Position numbers and translations under genes: made by a program | In this document: positions 35,844 through 45,700 of the stretch, in pieces | How positions within the stretch are numbered: position 1 is the first letter of the stretch | Layout of the letters: every line of letters begins with the position of its first letter | NCBI RefSeq assembly: GCF_002288635.1 | Contig: NZ_NRSW01000001.1 | Location: forward strand, 1,395,522-1,459,521 | From: Mucilaginibacter sp. MD40 | GTDB taxonomy: Bacteria; Bacteroidota; Bacteroidia; Sphingobacteriales; Sphingobacteriaceae | Reading direction: 5' to 3' | Length of the DNA: 64,000 nt | Notes under the pieces: model-generated | Databases searched by the model: none | Told to the model about the DNA's origin: nothing | The model's input: the letters and a program-made list of their open reading frames with translations, nothing else

Positions 35844-37070
35844 ATGGCATCCATAAAAGTAGTGCTTAGGAAAAAGAAAAATAAAGACGGTACGTATCCA
35901 CTTGCAATTCGCGTTACTAAAGACCGAAAGACCTCATTTATCCATTTAGGTCACCACTTAAACGAAAACGAGTGGGATGTTAAAAACCAAAAAGTAAAGT
36001 CTTCTCACAAAAATTCAGCTAGACTTAATAGTCTTATTGCTACAAAGAAGAAAGAAGCTTACGACACATTACTGCAACTCGAAACGCACAAAGATGATCT
36101 TACGTCACAGGTTGTAACGGCGAGGATCAAGCCAAAAGTTGGTTCTTCTTTTAATGCGCAAGCTAAAGCATTTATTGCCAATCATAAGGGTAAATATAAC
36201 CGTGTCAAAACAGATCAATCGCGGATTAAATATTTCCAAGAGTTCCTGAAAAACAGGGACATTACTTTCGCTGAAATTAATGTGCCATTACTTAAACGAT
36301 TTACTGCATGGCTACGAACTGAGCGTAATGTAAGTGAACGCACAATTACTAATTACCTTATTCTTATTCGCGCCATTTACAACTATGCAATAGCTGCCGA
36401 GGTCGTCGACCAAAAGCATTACCCTTTCGGCAAGGGCAAAATTTCCATATCACTTCCCGAAAGTGAAAAGATTGGACTGAACGCTGATGATGTTCAAAAG
36501 ATAGAGGCACTGGATTTAAGTGAACTGCCTGCATGGAACCATGCTCGTAACCTTTGGTTAATCTCGTTTTATTTTGCCGGAATGCGTGTTTCAGACGTAC
36601 TACAAATGAAATGGTCTGACTTTCAGAATGGACGGTATTACTACCGTATGGGTAAAAACCAGAAAATTTGTAACCTGCAACCTCCAGCAAAGGTGTTCGA
36701 TATCATAAACCAATACGTGAACGATGAACAGAAAAACGACCTGATTTTCCCGGAGCTGAAGAAGCTAAAAACTCTTGATGATGATTTTGCCATTGACCGG
36801 ACGATTGCCTACAAAACTAAATTAATTGACAAGTACCTGCGCTATATCGCCAAACATGAAGACGTTAAATTAACAAAAAAATTCACAATGCATATTTCCC
36901 GGCACACCTTCGGCAATCTTGCTGGTAAAAATGTCTCTCTGCGTGTTTTACAGGAAGCTTTCCGGCATTCTAGTTTGACAACAACCGCCAATTACATGCG
37001 TGCTTTCGTCACAGATGATTTGGATAATGCACTAGATACAGTAGTGAATTTTAAACCTGTGACGGTATAG
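35844..37070 (+). CDS. Tyrosine recombinase/integrase (Bacteroidota type)
   Basis: 408 residues. N-terminal arm-binding domain (about 1-85, MASIKVVLRKKKNKDGTYPLAIRVTKDRK), SAM-like core-binding domain (about 100-195), and catalytic domain with Arg in GMRVSD (about 248), HISRH (His about 350, Arg about 353), and Tyr in NYMRAF (about 384). All tetrad members appear present, so it should be active. It lies 170 bases from the tRNA remnant and faces into the element. It catalyses integration and excision at the tRNA 3' end. Confidence 0.93.
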   Translation: MASIKVVLRKKKNKDGTYPLAIRVTKDRKTSFIHLGHHLNENEWDVKNQKVKSSHKNSARLNSLIATKKKEAYDTLLQLETHKDDLTSQVVTARIKPKVGSSFNAQAKAFIANHKGKYNRVKTDQSRIKYFQEFLKNRDITFAEINVPLLKRFTAWLRTERNVSERTITNYLILIRAIYNYAIAAEVVDQKHYPFGKGKISISLPESEKIGLNADDVQKIEALDLSELPAWNHARNLWLISFYFAGMRVSDVLQMKWSDFQNGRYYYRMGKNQKICNLQPPAKVFDIINQYVNDEQKNDLIFPELKKLKTLDDDFAIDRTIAYKTKLIDKYLRYIAKHEDVKLTKKFTMHISRHTFGNLAGKNVSLRVLQEAFRHSSLTTTANYMRAFVTDDLDNALDTVVNFKPVTV

Positions 37071-37492
37071 GATTTAAGTGGATATGAGGCTCCTAATCTT
37101 CTCACACATGTTTTATGATAATCAACTAATTGATTGCCTCTGAAATTATAAAAAATAGTACGTGAATAAAAAAGAAGGGAGAGGAACGTCCTGGCTATAG
37201 CCGCTTGGAAGCGTTGTATTTACTACATTGAAGCTCAGTAGATCACTTTAACTCTAAGTCTTGGTGACAATCAAAGAGTTTTTTTTCGACAAGGTTATTT
37301 AAAAGTAAACTTGCCTACTAATTTCGACGGAACCATTGCATCTGACCCTTTTCAAATCTTCATGTTCTTCTCTTTGATTGTAACTGCCTCAGCTATTTTC
37401 CAGTCATTCAATTCTCATCAAACATAACAACTTTTTACCTGACATAATCAGCTAATCAATCTAAGAATATGAATGGAGCTTAGTGGAGATTC
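37071..37492. other. Non-coding gap between integrase and IS21 element
   Basis: No gene is convincing. The 422 bases are AT-rich and show several short stop-rich frames, and neither a Kelch repeat nor another recognisable gene start is visible. It does not contain the missing 5' end of the truncated Kelch gene on the other side of the insertion. Confidence 0.5.
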
Positions 37493-37646
37493 TGATGAAA
37501 GTGACCATTCCATTCCGGGGCAAGCTGACCACCCATTCCGCGGCAAACTGACCAGGGTATTCCGGGCGAAAGTGACCACTATAATAGTGTAGCTGGTGCT
37601 GAAGAGCGAACCATCTTAAGGAGGCAGACATATACACCTCCTAAGC

Positions 37647-39191
37647 ATGGCCAACTTAACAATCAGCATGAGTAAGATAAGAAAGATCTTAAAGTTGTAC
37701 AGCCAGCAGCGGCCTCTAATGAGCATAGCTGCCCAGGTTGACGCATCCCGAAACACCGTAAAGAAGTACGTATCCGCCTTTAAGGCCAGCGGCTGCACGT
37801 TTGAAGAAGTCAATTCCCTGAACGATAAAGAGCTGGAAGACTTTTTTGGCAAGACCAGAGAGCAAGCTCCCAGCAGCCGTATGCAGTCCATGCTACGGTG
37901 CTTCCCCCACGTAGATAAAGAACTGAAGCGTACCGGCATGACCCGCTATATGCTTTGGGAAGCCTATATCAAAGAGTTTCCTGATGGCTACAGGTACAGC
38001 CAGTTCTGCTTTTATTACAACCAATGGAAGGCCAGGGTCAATCCGACCATGCATATGGATCACAAAGCCGGAGATAAGCTGTATGTGGATTTTGCTGGTG
38101 AAAAGATGAACCTTACTGATAAGGATACTGGTGAGATCATATCAGTAGAAGTCTTTGTGGCCATACTAGGTGCCAGTCAGCTTACTTATGCAGAGGCTGT
38201 TATGAGCCAGCAAAAAGAAGACTTTATTGCCGCCTGTGAAAATACCCTGCACTTTATCGGCGGCGTACCCGCCGCCATTGTGCCGGATAACCTCAAAGCC
38301 GCCGTAACCAAAAGCAGCCGTTATGAGCCTACCCTGAATGAGACCTTTGAGGACTTTGCCGAACATTACGGTACCACCATCTTACCTGCGCGGGCGTACC
38401 GCCCGCGTGATAAGGCGCTGGTAGAAGGTGCTGTTAAGATCCTTTACAGCAAGGTCTATGCACCTTTGAACAAACAAACCTATCATTCTCTTGCAGACCT
38501 CAATGCAGCGATATGGGAAGCCCTGGAGGTGCATAACACCCAGTTCCTCAAAGGACGTAACTACAGCCGCAGGCTTCAGTTCGAGGAAGTAGAGCGGCAT
38601 ACGCTTACCCCGCTTCCGGTCATGCGCTACCAGTTCAAACAGCACTTCTATGCCAAGGTGATCAAGAACGGTCACGTTAACCTGGGCCCTGATAAGCACT
38701 ATTACAGCGTTCCTTACCGCTATATCGGTAAACGGGTAAAGCTTTTATACTCCCGCACAACCGTAGAGATCTTTTCTAACTATGAGCGGATCGCGCTGCA
38801 CAAACGCAATAAGAACCCTTACGGCTATACAACCGATAAAGAGCACCTGGCCACCACACACCGCTTTAAGGCGGACTGGTCACCTGATATGTTTCTGGAC
38901 TGGGCGGCCTCTATCCATGAGGATGTACGGCTCTATATCCTGAAGATCCTGGACCGCAAGCAGCACCCGGAACAGGCCTACAAGTCCTGCCTAGGGGTAT
39001 TGGGCTTTGCCAAGAAAGCAGGTAACGAGCGCCTGATCGTCGCCTGCCAGCGTGCTTTAAGCTATGGCATTTACAACTATAAGACCATACAAACTATCCT
39101 GGAGAACAACATGGACAGCTATGAAGAAAGCCTGTTTGCAGACGAGCTGCCTATGCCCAGCCACAATAACATCAGAGGAGATTACAAATAA
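37647..39191 (+). CDS. istA: IS21-family transposase IstA
   Basis: 514 residues. The N-terminal helix-turn-helix (about 15-50, SIAAQVDASRNTVKKY) binds the repeated end sites. The DDE integrase-like core has Asp in YVDFAG (about 147), Asp in VPDNLK (about 213), and Glu in ALVEGAV (about 259). The C-terminal beta-rich part (Mu-transposase C-like) follows. Length is normal. It works with IstB, which starts 29 bases after the stop. Confidence 0.93.
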   Translation: MANLTISMSKIRKILKLYSQQRPLMSIAAQVDASRNTVKKYVSAFKASGCTFEEVNSLNDKELEDFFGKTREQAPSSRMQSMLRCFPHVDKELKRTGMTRYMLWEAYIKEFPDGYRYSQFCFYYNQWKARVNPTMHMDHKAGDKLYVDFAGEKMNLTDKDTGEIISVEVFVAILGASQLTYAEAVMSQQKEDFIAACENTLHFIGGVPAAIVPDNLKAAVTKSSRYEPTLNETFEDFAEHYGTTILPARAYRPRDKALVEGAVKILYSKVYAPLNKQTYHSLADLNAAIWEALEVHNTQFLKGRNYSRRLQFEEVERHTLTPLPVMRYQFKQHFYAKVIKNGHVNLGPDKHYYSVPYRYIGKRVKLLYSRTTVEIFSNYERIALHKRNKNPYGYTTDKEHLATTHRFKADWSPDMFLDWAASIHEDVRLYILKILDRKQHPEQAYKSCLGVLGFAKKAGNERLIVACQRALSYGIYNYKTIQTILENNMDSYEESLFADELPMPSHNNIRGDYK

Positions 39192-39220
39192 GCATTAATA
39201 ACAAACAACTATAACAACTC

Positions 39221-39970
39221 ATGAATCAAGACACCTTAGACAAACTGCGGAAGATGAAGTTCTTCGGCATGTTCCATGCTTTTAAAAGCAGCGTGGAAAC
39301 CGGTAAAACGAATGATTATACGGCAGATGAACTACTAGGTCACCTGGTAGATGCCGAATGGGATGACCGCCAGAACAGGCGCATTGAGCGCACGATCCTA
39401 TATGCCAAGTTCCGCTATAAAGCCGCTATAGAGGACGTCCATTACCATGCTGACCGAAGTATCGACCGCAACCAGATCATGCGCCTGGCCGAATGTACAT
39501 TCATTGACCGCTTTGAAAACATCCTGGTCACTGGCAGCACCGGTATCGGCAAAAGCTATGTGGCTTCAGCTATTGGACATCAGGCCTGTATCCAGGGCTA
39601 CCGGGTATTCTATGCCAGCACGCCCAAGCTGTTTGCCAAGCTGAAGATGGCTAAGGCTGATGGCTCGTATATCAAGGAGATCGCTAAACTGGAAAGGACA
39701 CAACTGCTTATACTGGACGACTTTGGGATACAGCCTTTTGATGCCCAGAGCAGGGCCGCCCTGCTGGAGATTATCGAGGACCGGCACGGTAAGACCTCGC
39801 TGATCATTACCTCTCAGCTGCCGGTAAGCAAGTGGTTTGAAGTGATCGGTGAAAAGACAATTGCTGATGCTATCCTGGACCGGATCGTTCACGATGCACA
39901 CCGGATAGAACTGAAAGGAGAATCGATGAGAAGAAAGCGTACACCCATAACGGCAAACAACCTTGACTAA
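39221..39970 (+). CDS. istB: IS21-family ATP-binding helper IstB
   Basis: 249 residues, DnaC-like AAA+ ATPase. Walker A is GSTGIGKSY (about 105-113), Walker B LLILDDFG (about 162-169), and the sensor segment is IITSQLPVSKW. It assists IstA in target choice and strand transfer. The gene is intact, with the expected length, and ends 113 bases before the right terminus. Confidence 0.93.
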   Translation: MNQDTLDKLRKMKFFGMFHAFKSSVETGKTNDYTADELLGHLVDAEWDDRQNRRIERTILYAKFRYKAAIEDVHYHADRSIDRNQIMRLAECTFIDRFENILVTGSTGIGKSYVASAIGHQACIQGYRVFYASTPKLFAKLKMAKADGSYIKEIAKLERTQLLILDDFGIQPFDAQSRAALLEIIEDRHGKTSLIITSQLPVSKWFEVIGEKTIADAILDRIVHDAHRIELKGESMRRKRTPITANNLD

Positions 39971-40083
39971 AAATAACTTTTAAATACCTATTTTTGACAA
40001 CGCTTCTTAAGCACCCGCTGCACATCTCACGTCAGCAAATTGCCTGGTCAGTTTGGCCCGGAACAGGGTGGTCAACTTCTCCA

Positions 40084-40986
40084 TAACATACACTTAAAAT
40101 CCTACCTGTTCAAAAGTCCGGCCCCTGGTTAAGAATTACCGATTTCGTATCGACTGGTCGATCAAATGCAATGGCATTCGTTATAGGGAGCAAAGTATAT
40201 GTCAGCGGCGGCCAGAACCAGGCAGCATTAGGAACGGATTATTTTGGAGACTTGTGGGAGTTTGATACCGTAAACGGTATCTGGTTGAAAAAATCGGACT
40301 TTAGGGGAGGTGTTCGTTATGCGGGCGTCTCGTTCACGATAGGGAACACCGGTTATGTCGGTACAGGATTGGATCAAAGCGGCAACGTTAAAAACGACCT
40401 GTGGGCTTATGATGCATCAACGAATGCCTGGACGCAGAAAGCCGATCTTCCGGGAGAGGGCCGGGGCTATGCAGTTGGATTTACCGCTGACGGTAAAGGC
40501 TATGTCGGCACAGGCCTTAATTCCGGTAAAAAGCCTTTGAATGATTTTTACCGTTACGATCCATCAACCAATAGCTGGACGCAGACTGCCTCTATTTCTG
40601 GAGCACGGTCACAGGCTTTTGCGTTTGTCATCAATAATAAAGGCTATGTGGGAAATGGAACGGGTACAAGCAACCTTCAAATGTATGACCCATCAACAAA
40701 TATCTGGATAGCTAAGGCGGGAATTCCATCTTACACCTCAATAGGTGGTGCTGCTTTCTCGATCAACGGAAAAGGTTATGCAGGCCTGGGCATGCAAAAT
40801 ACGACGCCTGACAAACGTGTTTATGAATACACGCCTTCATCTGATACCTGGACTGCCCTGCCTGATATGGGAGCGGTATCTGTCGGAGGAATTGGTTTTG
40901 CGGTTGGCAGTACAGGCTATTTTGGACTGGGGGGCGGCTACAATGGCACAGCGCCAGGTGTCGATGTATGGACTTACAAGCCTTGA
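40084..40986 (+). pseudogene. Kelch-repeat protein, 5'-truncated by the IS21 insertion
   Basis: The open frame runs from the IS border (first in-frame codons after a stop at about 40085) to the stop at 40986; the first ATG is only at 40171. It contains about five or six Kelch blades, each with a GYVGTG-...-NDLWAYDASTNAWTQ-type pattern (for example VYVSGGQNQA..., GYVGTGLDQSG). A start codon with signal peptide, as usual for Kelch proteins of this type, is missing. The 5' part is not found left of the insertion, so sequence was lost. Probably non-functional. Confidence 0.8.
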
Positions 40987-40989
40987 TGG

Positions 40990-41313
40990 ATGAAAAAGTA
41001 TTACAAGATATTATTAATACTGCCGTTGCTTGCTGTAGCATGTAACAGCAATTCAAGTAAACGTCTTCAACTTGGAAAATTCACGGTAAAGATTATAGAC
41101 GTAGATGACCGTAAATATGGCTATGACATCTACAAAGATACGGCGTTGCTAATCCACCAGCCAGTGATACCAGCAGCATCAGGAAATTCCGGCTTTATGA
41201 CTGAAAAAGATGCCGAAGCTGTTGCAAAACTTGTTGTCACCAAAATCAGCAGCAGACATGCTCCGTCAATTACTAAAGGTGAACTGGACAGTCTGAAGGT
41301 CGTACATCAATGA
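40990..41313 (+). CDS. DUF4907 lipoprotein
   Basis: 107 residues. The lipobox AVAC gives a lipidated Cys18. The rest matches DUF4907, with YGYDIYKDTALLIHQPVIPA and GNSGFMTEKDAEAVAKLV and a closing TKGELDSL. The function is unknown; DUF4907 genes commonly follow Kelch genes in Bacteroidota, as here (3-base gap). The protein appears intact even though its Kelch partner is truncated. Confidence 0.85.
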   Translation: MKKYYKILLILPLLAVACNSNSSKRLQLGKFTVKIIDVDDRKYGYDIYKDTALLIHQPVIPAASGNSGFMTEKDAEAVAKLVVTKISSRHAPSITKGELDSLKVVHQ

Positions 41314-41390
41314 CAACGAATTTTATAGCTTCTATTCCTAATATGATACTGTAAGTGCCTCGCATTTACATTGTGATAAGGTTTAGGTTA

Positions 41391-41421
41391 AGCCCCGGAA
41401 CAGCGAGTGTAACGGGGTTTT
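41391..41421 (+). terminator. Weak hairpin terminator after the DUF4907 gene
   Basis: AGCCCCG (41391-41397) can pair with CGGGGTT (41413-41419), then TTTTGTTT. The stem is short, so efficiency is doubtful. Confidence 0.45.
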
Positions 41422-41651
41422 GTTTACCTAAGTTTGGACGTTTAAAAAAGCTGATGAATAGCGAATTTTTACATTTCACGAAGATTAATATATTCGCTAG
41501 TTGTGTTGTAGATGTCCCGGCCAAAAATTACAGGCAATAGAACGATTGAATCTATTGCATACCTGTTCTCAAGAAGTGTGTTAAAAAAGAAAAAATACTT
41601 GCTTTTAAAAATTTATCTATATTAGCCTAACCTTTACTAAAATAACAACCA

Positions 41652-41879
41652 TCACAATTCAATGACTACTTGCTGTTCCTTTCTGCTTTTGCAATTTAAA
41701 AATCCCTTGTTTGCCCATTTTTTAAAGTCTTCTGCGCCACTTCTGGCAACTCTCAGGCAATCAAACCACATTGGACGTAAATTTTCTGTTTGCCGTATTT
41801 TATCGGCCAAATAGCCTATTTGTTTTCCGAGGGCCTTAAGGCTGTGGCACTTTTCCTGCAACAATAAATTATAATTCAA
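41652..41879 (-). CDS. Possible small hypothetical protein
   Basis: 75 residues, start TTG only; no ATG is available except inside the frame. The amino-acid pattern (amphipathic helices, LRPMWFDCLRVARSG) looks like a real small cytoplasmic protein, but the start and the lack of support keep it uncertain. It might be a fragment of a former gene. No function can be suggested. Confidence 0.3.
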   Translation of the reverse strand: MNYNLLLQEKCHSLKALGKQIGYLADKIRQTENLRPMWFDCLRVARSGAEDFKKWANKGFLNCKSRKEQQVVIEL

Positions 41880-41916
41880 CTTTTATTCAGTTAATCAATC
41901 TGGAAACCTTATTAAA

Positions 41917-42609
41917 ATGAAACATATATACCTTTTTGTGCTCATTGTTATTTTTAGCTCCAAAGTTCATGCACAGGGCTTCTTCTCTACTACCGCTTAT
42001 AGTTCCAGCGTGCCCAGAGGCGTTGGTGCCAATAGCTTATTCGGCTGGGGTGAAAACAGCAGCACTACGATTGATGTCAGACCCAATCCCGGCAACGCGA
42101 ATGGGACAATGATGATCAATTACCACACGGGGATCACTTTTTCCGCGAATTCTTATTACGGCGGTATCCGCTTTTACAATCAGGGATATCCTAATCCCTA
42201 TGATAGTTCCACGGGTGCGACCATGGTGATGAGCATCACCAACAACAATGTAGGTATTGGTACGACAAACCCCGATCAAAAACTGACGGTGAATGGAATC
42301 ATCCATGCCAGCAGTGTAAAAGTGGATACCAATATACCCGTTCCTGACTACGTTTTTCAAAGGGACTACAAGCTTACGGATCTTTCGAAACTGGCCGCTT
42401 ACATCAATAAAAATCATCATTTGCCCGAAATTCCATCAGCTGCAGAACTGGAAAGCAAAGGAATGGATGTCGGTAAGATGAACCTTTTGCTGTTAAAAAA
42501 AGTAGAAGAGCTGACGCTTCACCTGATTAACACAGAAAAGAAGGTCAAGAGGCTGCAACAGGCAAATGCTTTAATCAACAAATCGCTTAAAAAGTCTAGG
42601 CATAAATAA
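41917..42609 (+). CDS. Secreted tail-fibre-like protein
   Basis: 230 residues. A signal peptide (MKHIYLFVLIVIFSSKVHAQ) is followed by a repetitive beta region (about 25-110) with a GIGTTNPDQKLTVNG motif (about 113-127), the type found just before phage tail-fibre chaperone domains. The C-terminal part (about 140-230) shows YKLTDLSKLAAYINKNHHLP and EIPSAAELES and ends in a coiled coil (KVEELTLHLINTEKKVKRLQ). Genes of this type precede RHS/YD-repeat genes in Bacteroidota. It is the first member of the three-gene secreted cassette. Confidence 0.75.
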   Translation: MKHIYLFVLIVIFSSKVHAQGFFSTTAYSSSVPRGVGANSLFGWGENSSTTIDVRPNPGNANGTMMINYHTGITFSANSYYGGIRFYNQGYPNPYDSSTGATMVMSITNNNVGIGTTNPDQKLTVNGIIHASSVKVDTNIPVPDYVFQRDYKLTDLSKLAAYINKNHHLPEIPSAAELESKGMDVGKMNLLLLKKVEELTLHLINTEKKVKRLQQANALINKSLKKSRHK

Positions 42610-42729
42610 ATCAGAAATAGCCAATGTCGCTAAGTGATTTATCGCACGTCCGAAACTGCCTTTCATTCAATTTCACAATAGCGGAATAAAAAGCACTACC
42701 CAGTTCCTTATCATAATACTAATCCTTAA

Positions 42730-45700
42730 ATGAAATACAATTACTTGCTGTGCCATGCGCTGTTGTGCATGGTCTTTGCCTCACTATTTCCCAAGGCAAG
42801 CCATGCGCAAAGCGCATCAGAAGGCCTGGAGTATAACAAGGTTTCTATCGCTTCCCCTACTGCAGGAGCTATTACTAAGTTCGTGGATATCCCTGTAAGC
42901 TTACATACCGGGATCCCGCAGATCAGTATACCCCTATATACCGTAAAGGACGGTAGTTTATCCGTCCCCATCTCGATGAGTTATCATGCGTCCGGTTTGA
43001 AGGTGGGTGAACCTGCCAGTTGGGTAGGTGCCGGCTGGTCGCTTAACGCGGGTGGTGTGATCACCCGTTCAGTAAGGGGAACACCGGATGAAAAAGGAAC
43101 GGTAAATAATTTTCAGAAAACGGGGTATTACAGCAATTACGGTTATCGCAGCTATGCGTTTTTAAAAAACCAGCCGGACGGGCCGGACACAAGGCCGGAT
43201 AGCTTCTTCGTTAGTCAATATGAACGTTTTTCCAGTGGGGAGTATGATTCGGAACCCGATATGTTCTTTTTCAATGTAGGTGGTTACAGTGGCAAGTTCT
43301 ATTTCAATGATGACCGGACGCCGATGCTCTTACCGGAACAGGACATCAAAATAGAGGTTAACTACACCTACGGGTCTTCTGAAAGTATCCAGGGTTTTAC
43401 GCTGACGACACCGGATGGTACGAGATATTATTTTGGAGCAACGCCATCTACTACGGACACTGACCCGGTTGAATATTCCAAAGTGATGACCGCCCAGAAC
43501 GGCGTTGGCTGGGACAAAGTATTGTCCAGCTGGTACCTGAATAAGATCGTATCTTTCGATGGTAACAATACAATAACACTGAATTACCGGCCGGTAGCTT
43601 ACAGCTATCATATGATTTCGACCAACTATACGGTCTCTTCAGGTAATCAGGCAGGATTTAAACTTATTCGCAACATCATCCATGGTGTTGAATTGTCGAG
43701 CATCACTTCGTCAAATGCGCAGGTTAATTTTGTTCAGGCAGCCCAGCCGAGACAAGACTTAACAGGAATTGTCACGCAAACCATGGAATTAGAAAGCGCT
43801 AATACGGGCGCTAATGCTGCTTATCCGCTCGGCCGTATTGATATCATGAAACCGGGAGCTGTGTTGTTAAAAAGTTATAAGTTTGATTACAGCTATTTTG
43901 ACGATCCCAATGGTGTTACCGCTACCAACCTTGGGGGCCCGACTTCGGACAAAAAGCGCTTGAAATTATTGAGTATACTGGAACAGGGCGCTTCAGGAAC
44001 GCTAAACCCGCCATACAAATTTGACTATTTTGATGAGCCCGTACCGCGTCGGCTGTCCCTGGGCCAGGATCATTGGGGATTCAGCAACGGCGTGACCACG
44101 AATGGTGATAAATTCATAGGCACTTTTTACAACACTTATAATACTTCCAGCCCTACAACAGTGGCCGGCGCTGACCGAGATCCGCATTGGCCTGCCATGC
44201 GCGGGGGTACGTTAAAGAAAATCACCTTTCCTACCGGTGGGTATAATCTGTATGATTTTGAACCCAACGATACCTACAATTCGCAGATTACCGCTAGTAA
44301 CGGGGAAAGGACATTCTATGCTAGTAAATCGGCAGGTTACGATGGTTGTGATTGCACTAAAACCGCTACGTTAGACACTACTTTCGGAACTTACAATTAC
44401 GTCATTCAATTGGTGAACAAGCATGAGGGCGGTATCGCGGAACTAGATGTATTTGACAGCAACTGGGCTCCTCTCGATCATTTAAGCGCGCTCAATGACG
44501 AGACTAAAGAGATCATTCGCAATTATGCCCCGGGTTTATATCATATACGAGTGACTAAGTATAAATCCTATGGCGGAAACGGAGCCGATGCGATTGTGTA
44601 TAAGATGGCAGGAACCATCGTTAATACCAATGCGATGGTAGGCGGCCTCCGCATCAAGACCATTACGCAGAGCAGCGCGAACGGTAATCCGGATATGGTG
44701 ACCTTTTATGACTATACCGACAGCAGTAGTGGCCAGCAATTATCTACAGGAGTGGTGTTCGGAAAGCCGACCATCGCGCAACCTGTCCGGAATCAGATCT
44801 ACGCGGAATCATTCAGGCCTTTGACAAACAATGTCAACAATGATCCTATCTATCCCAATGGCTGCCCGGTGGTGCCAGGATCGGGGTTATCGTACCTGAC
44901 GACCCCTGCCAGCATACGGCCAATGGGCAGTACCCAGGGATCGCATATTGGCTACCGGAAAGTTACCACACGTCAGCAGGGTAATGGCTATACCGTGTCA
45001 ATGTTCAATATGGATGGTGACTACCTGATCGACCGGAAAGACATCGTCAACAGGACGATTATCACGTCCCCCAATACCTGTACTATGGACATTCCGAACT
45101 TTCCATCCGCGCCGGAGCCTAATTTCTTTAAGCGCGGGCAGTTGGAATACGAAGCCAAATACAGCGAGGCCGGTGTACTCCTCCAGGATATGTCTTACAC
45201 TAATCAATACCAGGAAAACCTGTTGACGGCCCCCGCGATGGTTAACACGACAGTTACCGGTATCAATAACGGGACAGGTATGTTTACCTGGTACGATCAA
45301 AAGACCGGCAGAAAAGTGACGGAGGTAGTGCATCGCAGGTCTTATAACAGCAGCGGCGTAAATGATGTGATGGAACAGTCGTTCTATGATAATGCCTATC
45401 ATCATCAACTTACCAGAAAAGTTACTGTGAATTCGATAGGCGAAACACTGGAGACGCGTTACCGCTACGTACCTGATTACACCATCACAGCGGTTGACGG
45501 CCTGGACACCAAAATACCGGCCCTGGCCACTGATCAGGATGCGCTGACCACGAACTATAAAGCAAATTGGCTTCAATGCGGCACTGATCACCGTTGCAGG
45601 CGAAATCTTTGGTTAGACTATGATCTGGCGCTGAGTCATAAACGCATGACCTTCATCGATTACCGCATCGCGAATTTTACAGGGCCGAACGCGACGTATA

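Larger units (their letters stand above)
37493..40083 (+). mobile_element. IS21-family insertion sequence
   Basis: Ends are TGATGAAAGTGACCA (37493-37507) and TGGTCAACTTCTCCA (40069-40083), inverted copies with 5'-TG...CA-3' termini. Behind the left end TGACCA is repeated at 37502, 37526, 37549 and 37573 (23-24 base steps) with TTCCGGGGCAA-like words between; the right end has TGGTCA at 40045 and 40069. These iterated transposase-binding sites and the istA-istB pair are IS21 traits. Flanks TGGAGATTC and TAACATACAC show no target duplication. Confidence 0.93.
41314..41916. other. Mostly non-coding gap with one possible small ORF
   Basis: Apart from a GC-rich weak hairpin followed by TTTT (41391-41421) and the doubtful minus-strand ORF at 41652-41879 (listed separately), no gene is seen. 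The region around 41560-41640 is AT-rich and might hold the promoter for the secreted-protein cassette that follows. Confidence 0.5.

Noticed and set aside
40171..40986. Kelch gene as a complete gene beginning at the ATG at 40171
   Set aside because: The frame is open to the IS border and the ATG falls inside the first Kelch blade without a signal peptide, so it is truncated.
44998..45591. 197-residue minus-strand frame inside the large YD-repeat gene
   Set aside because: It is fully inside a long, well-supported gene and has no recognisable features.
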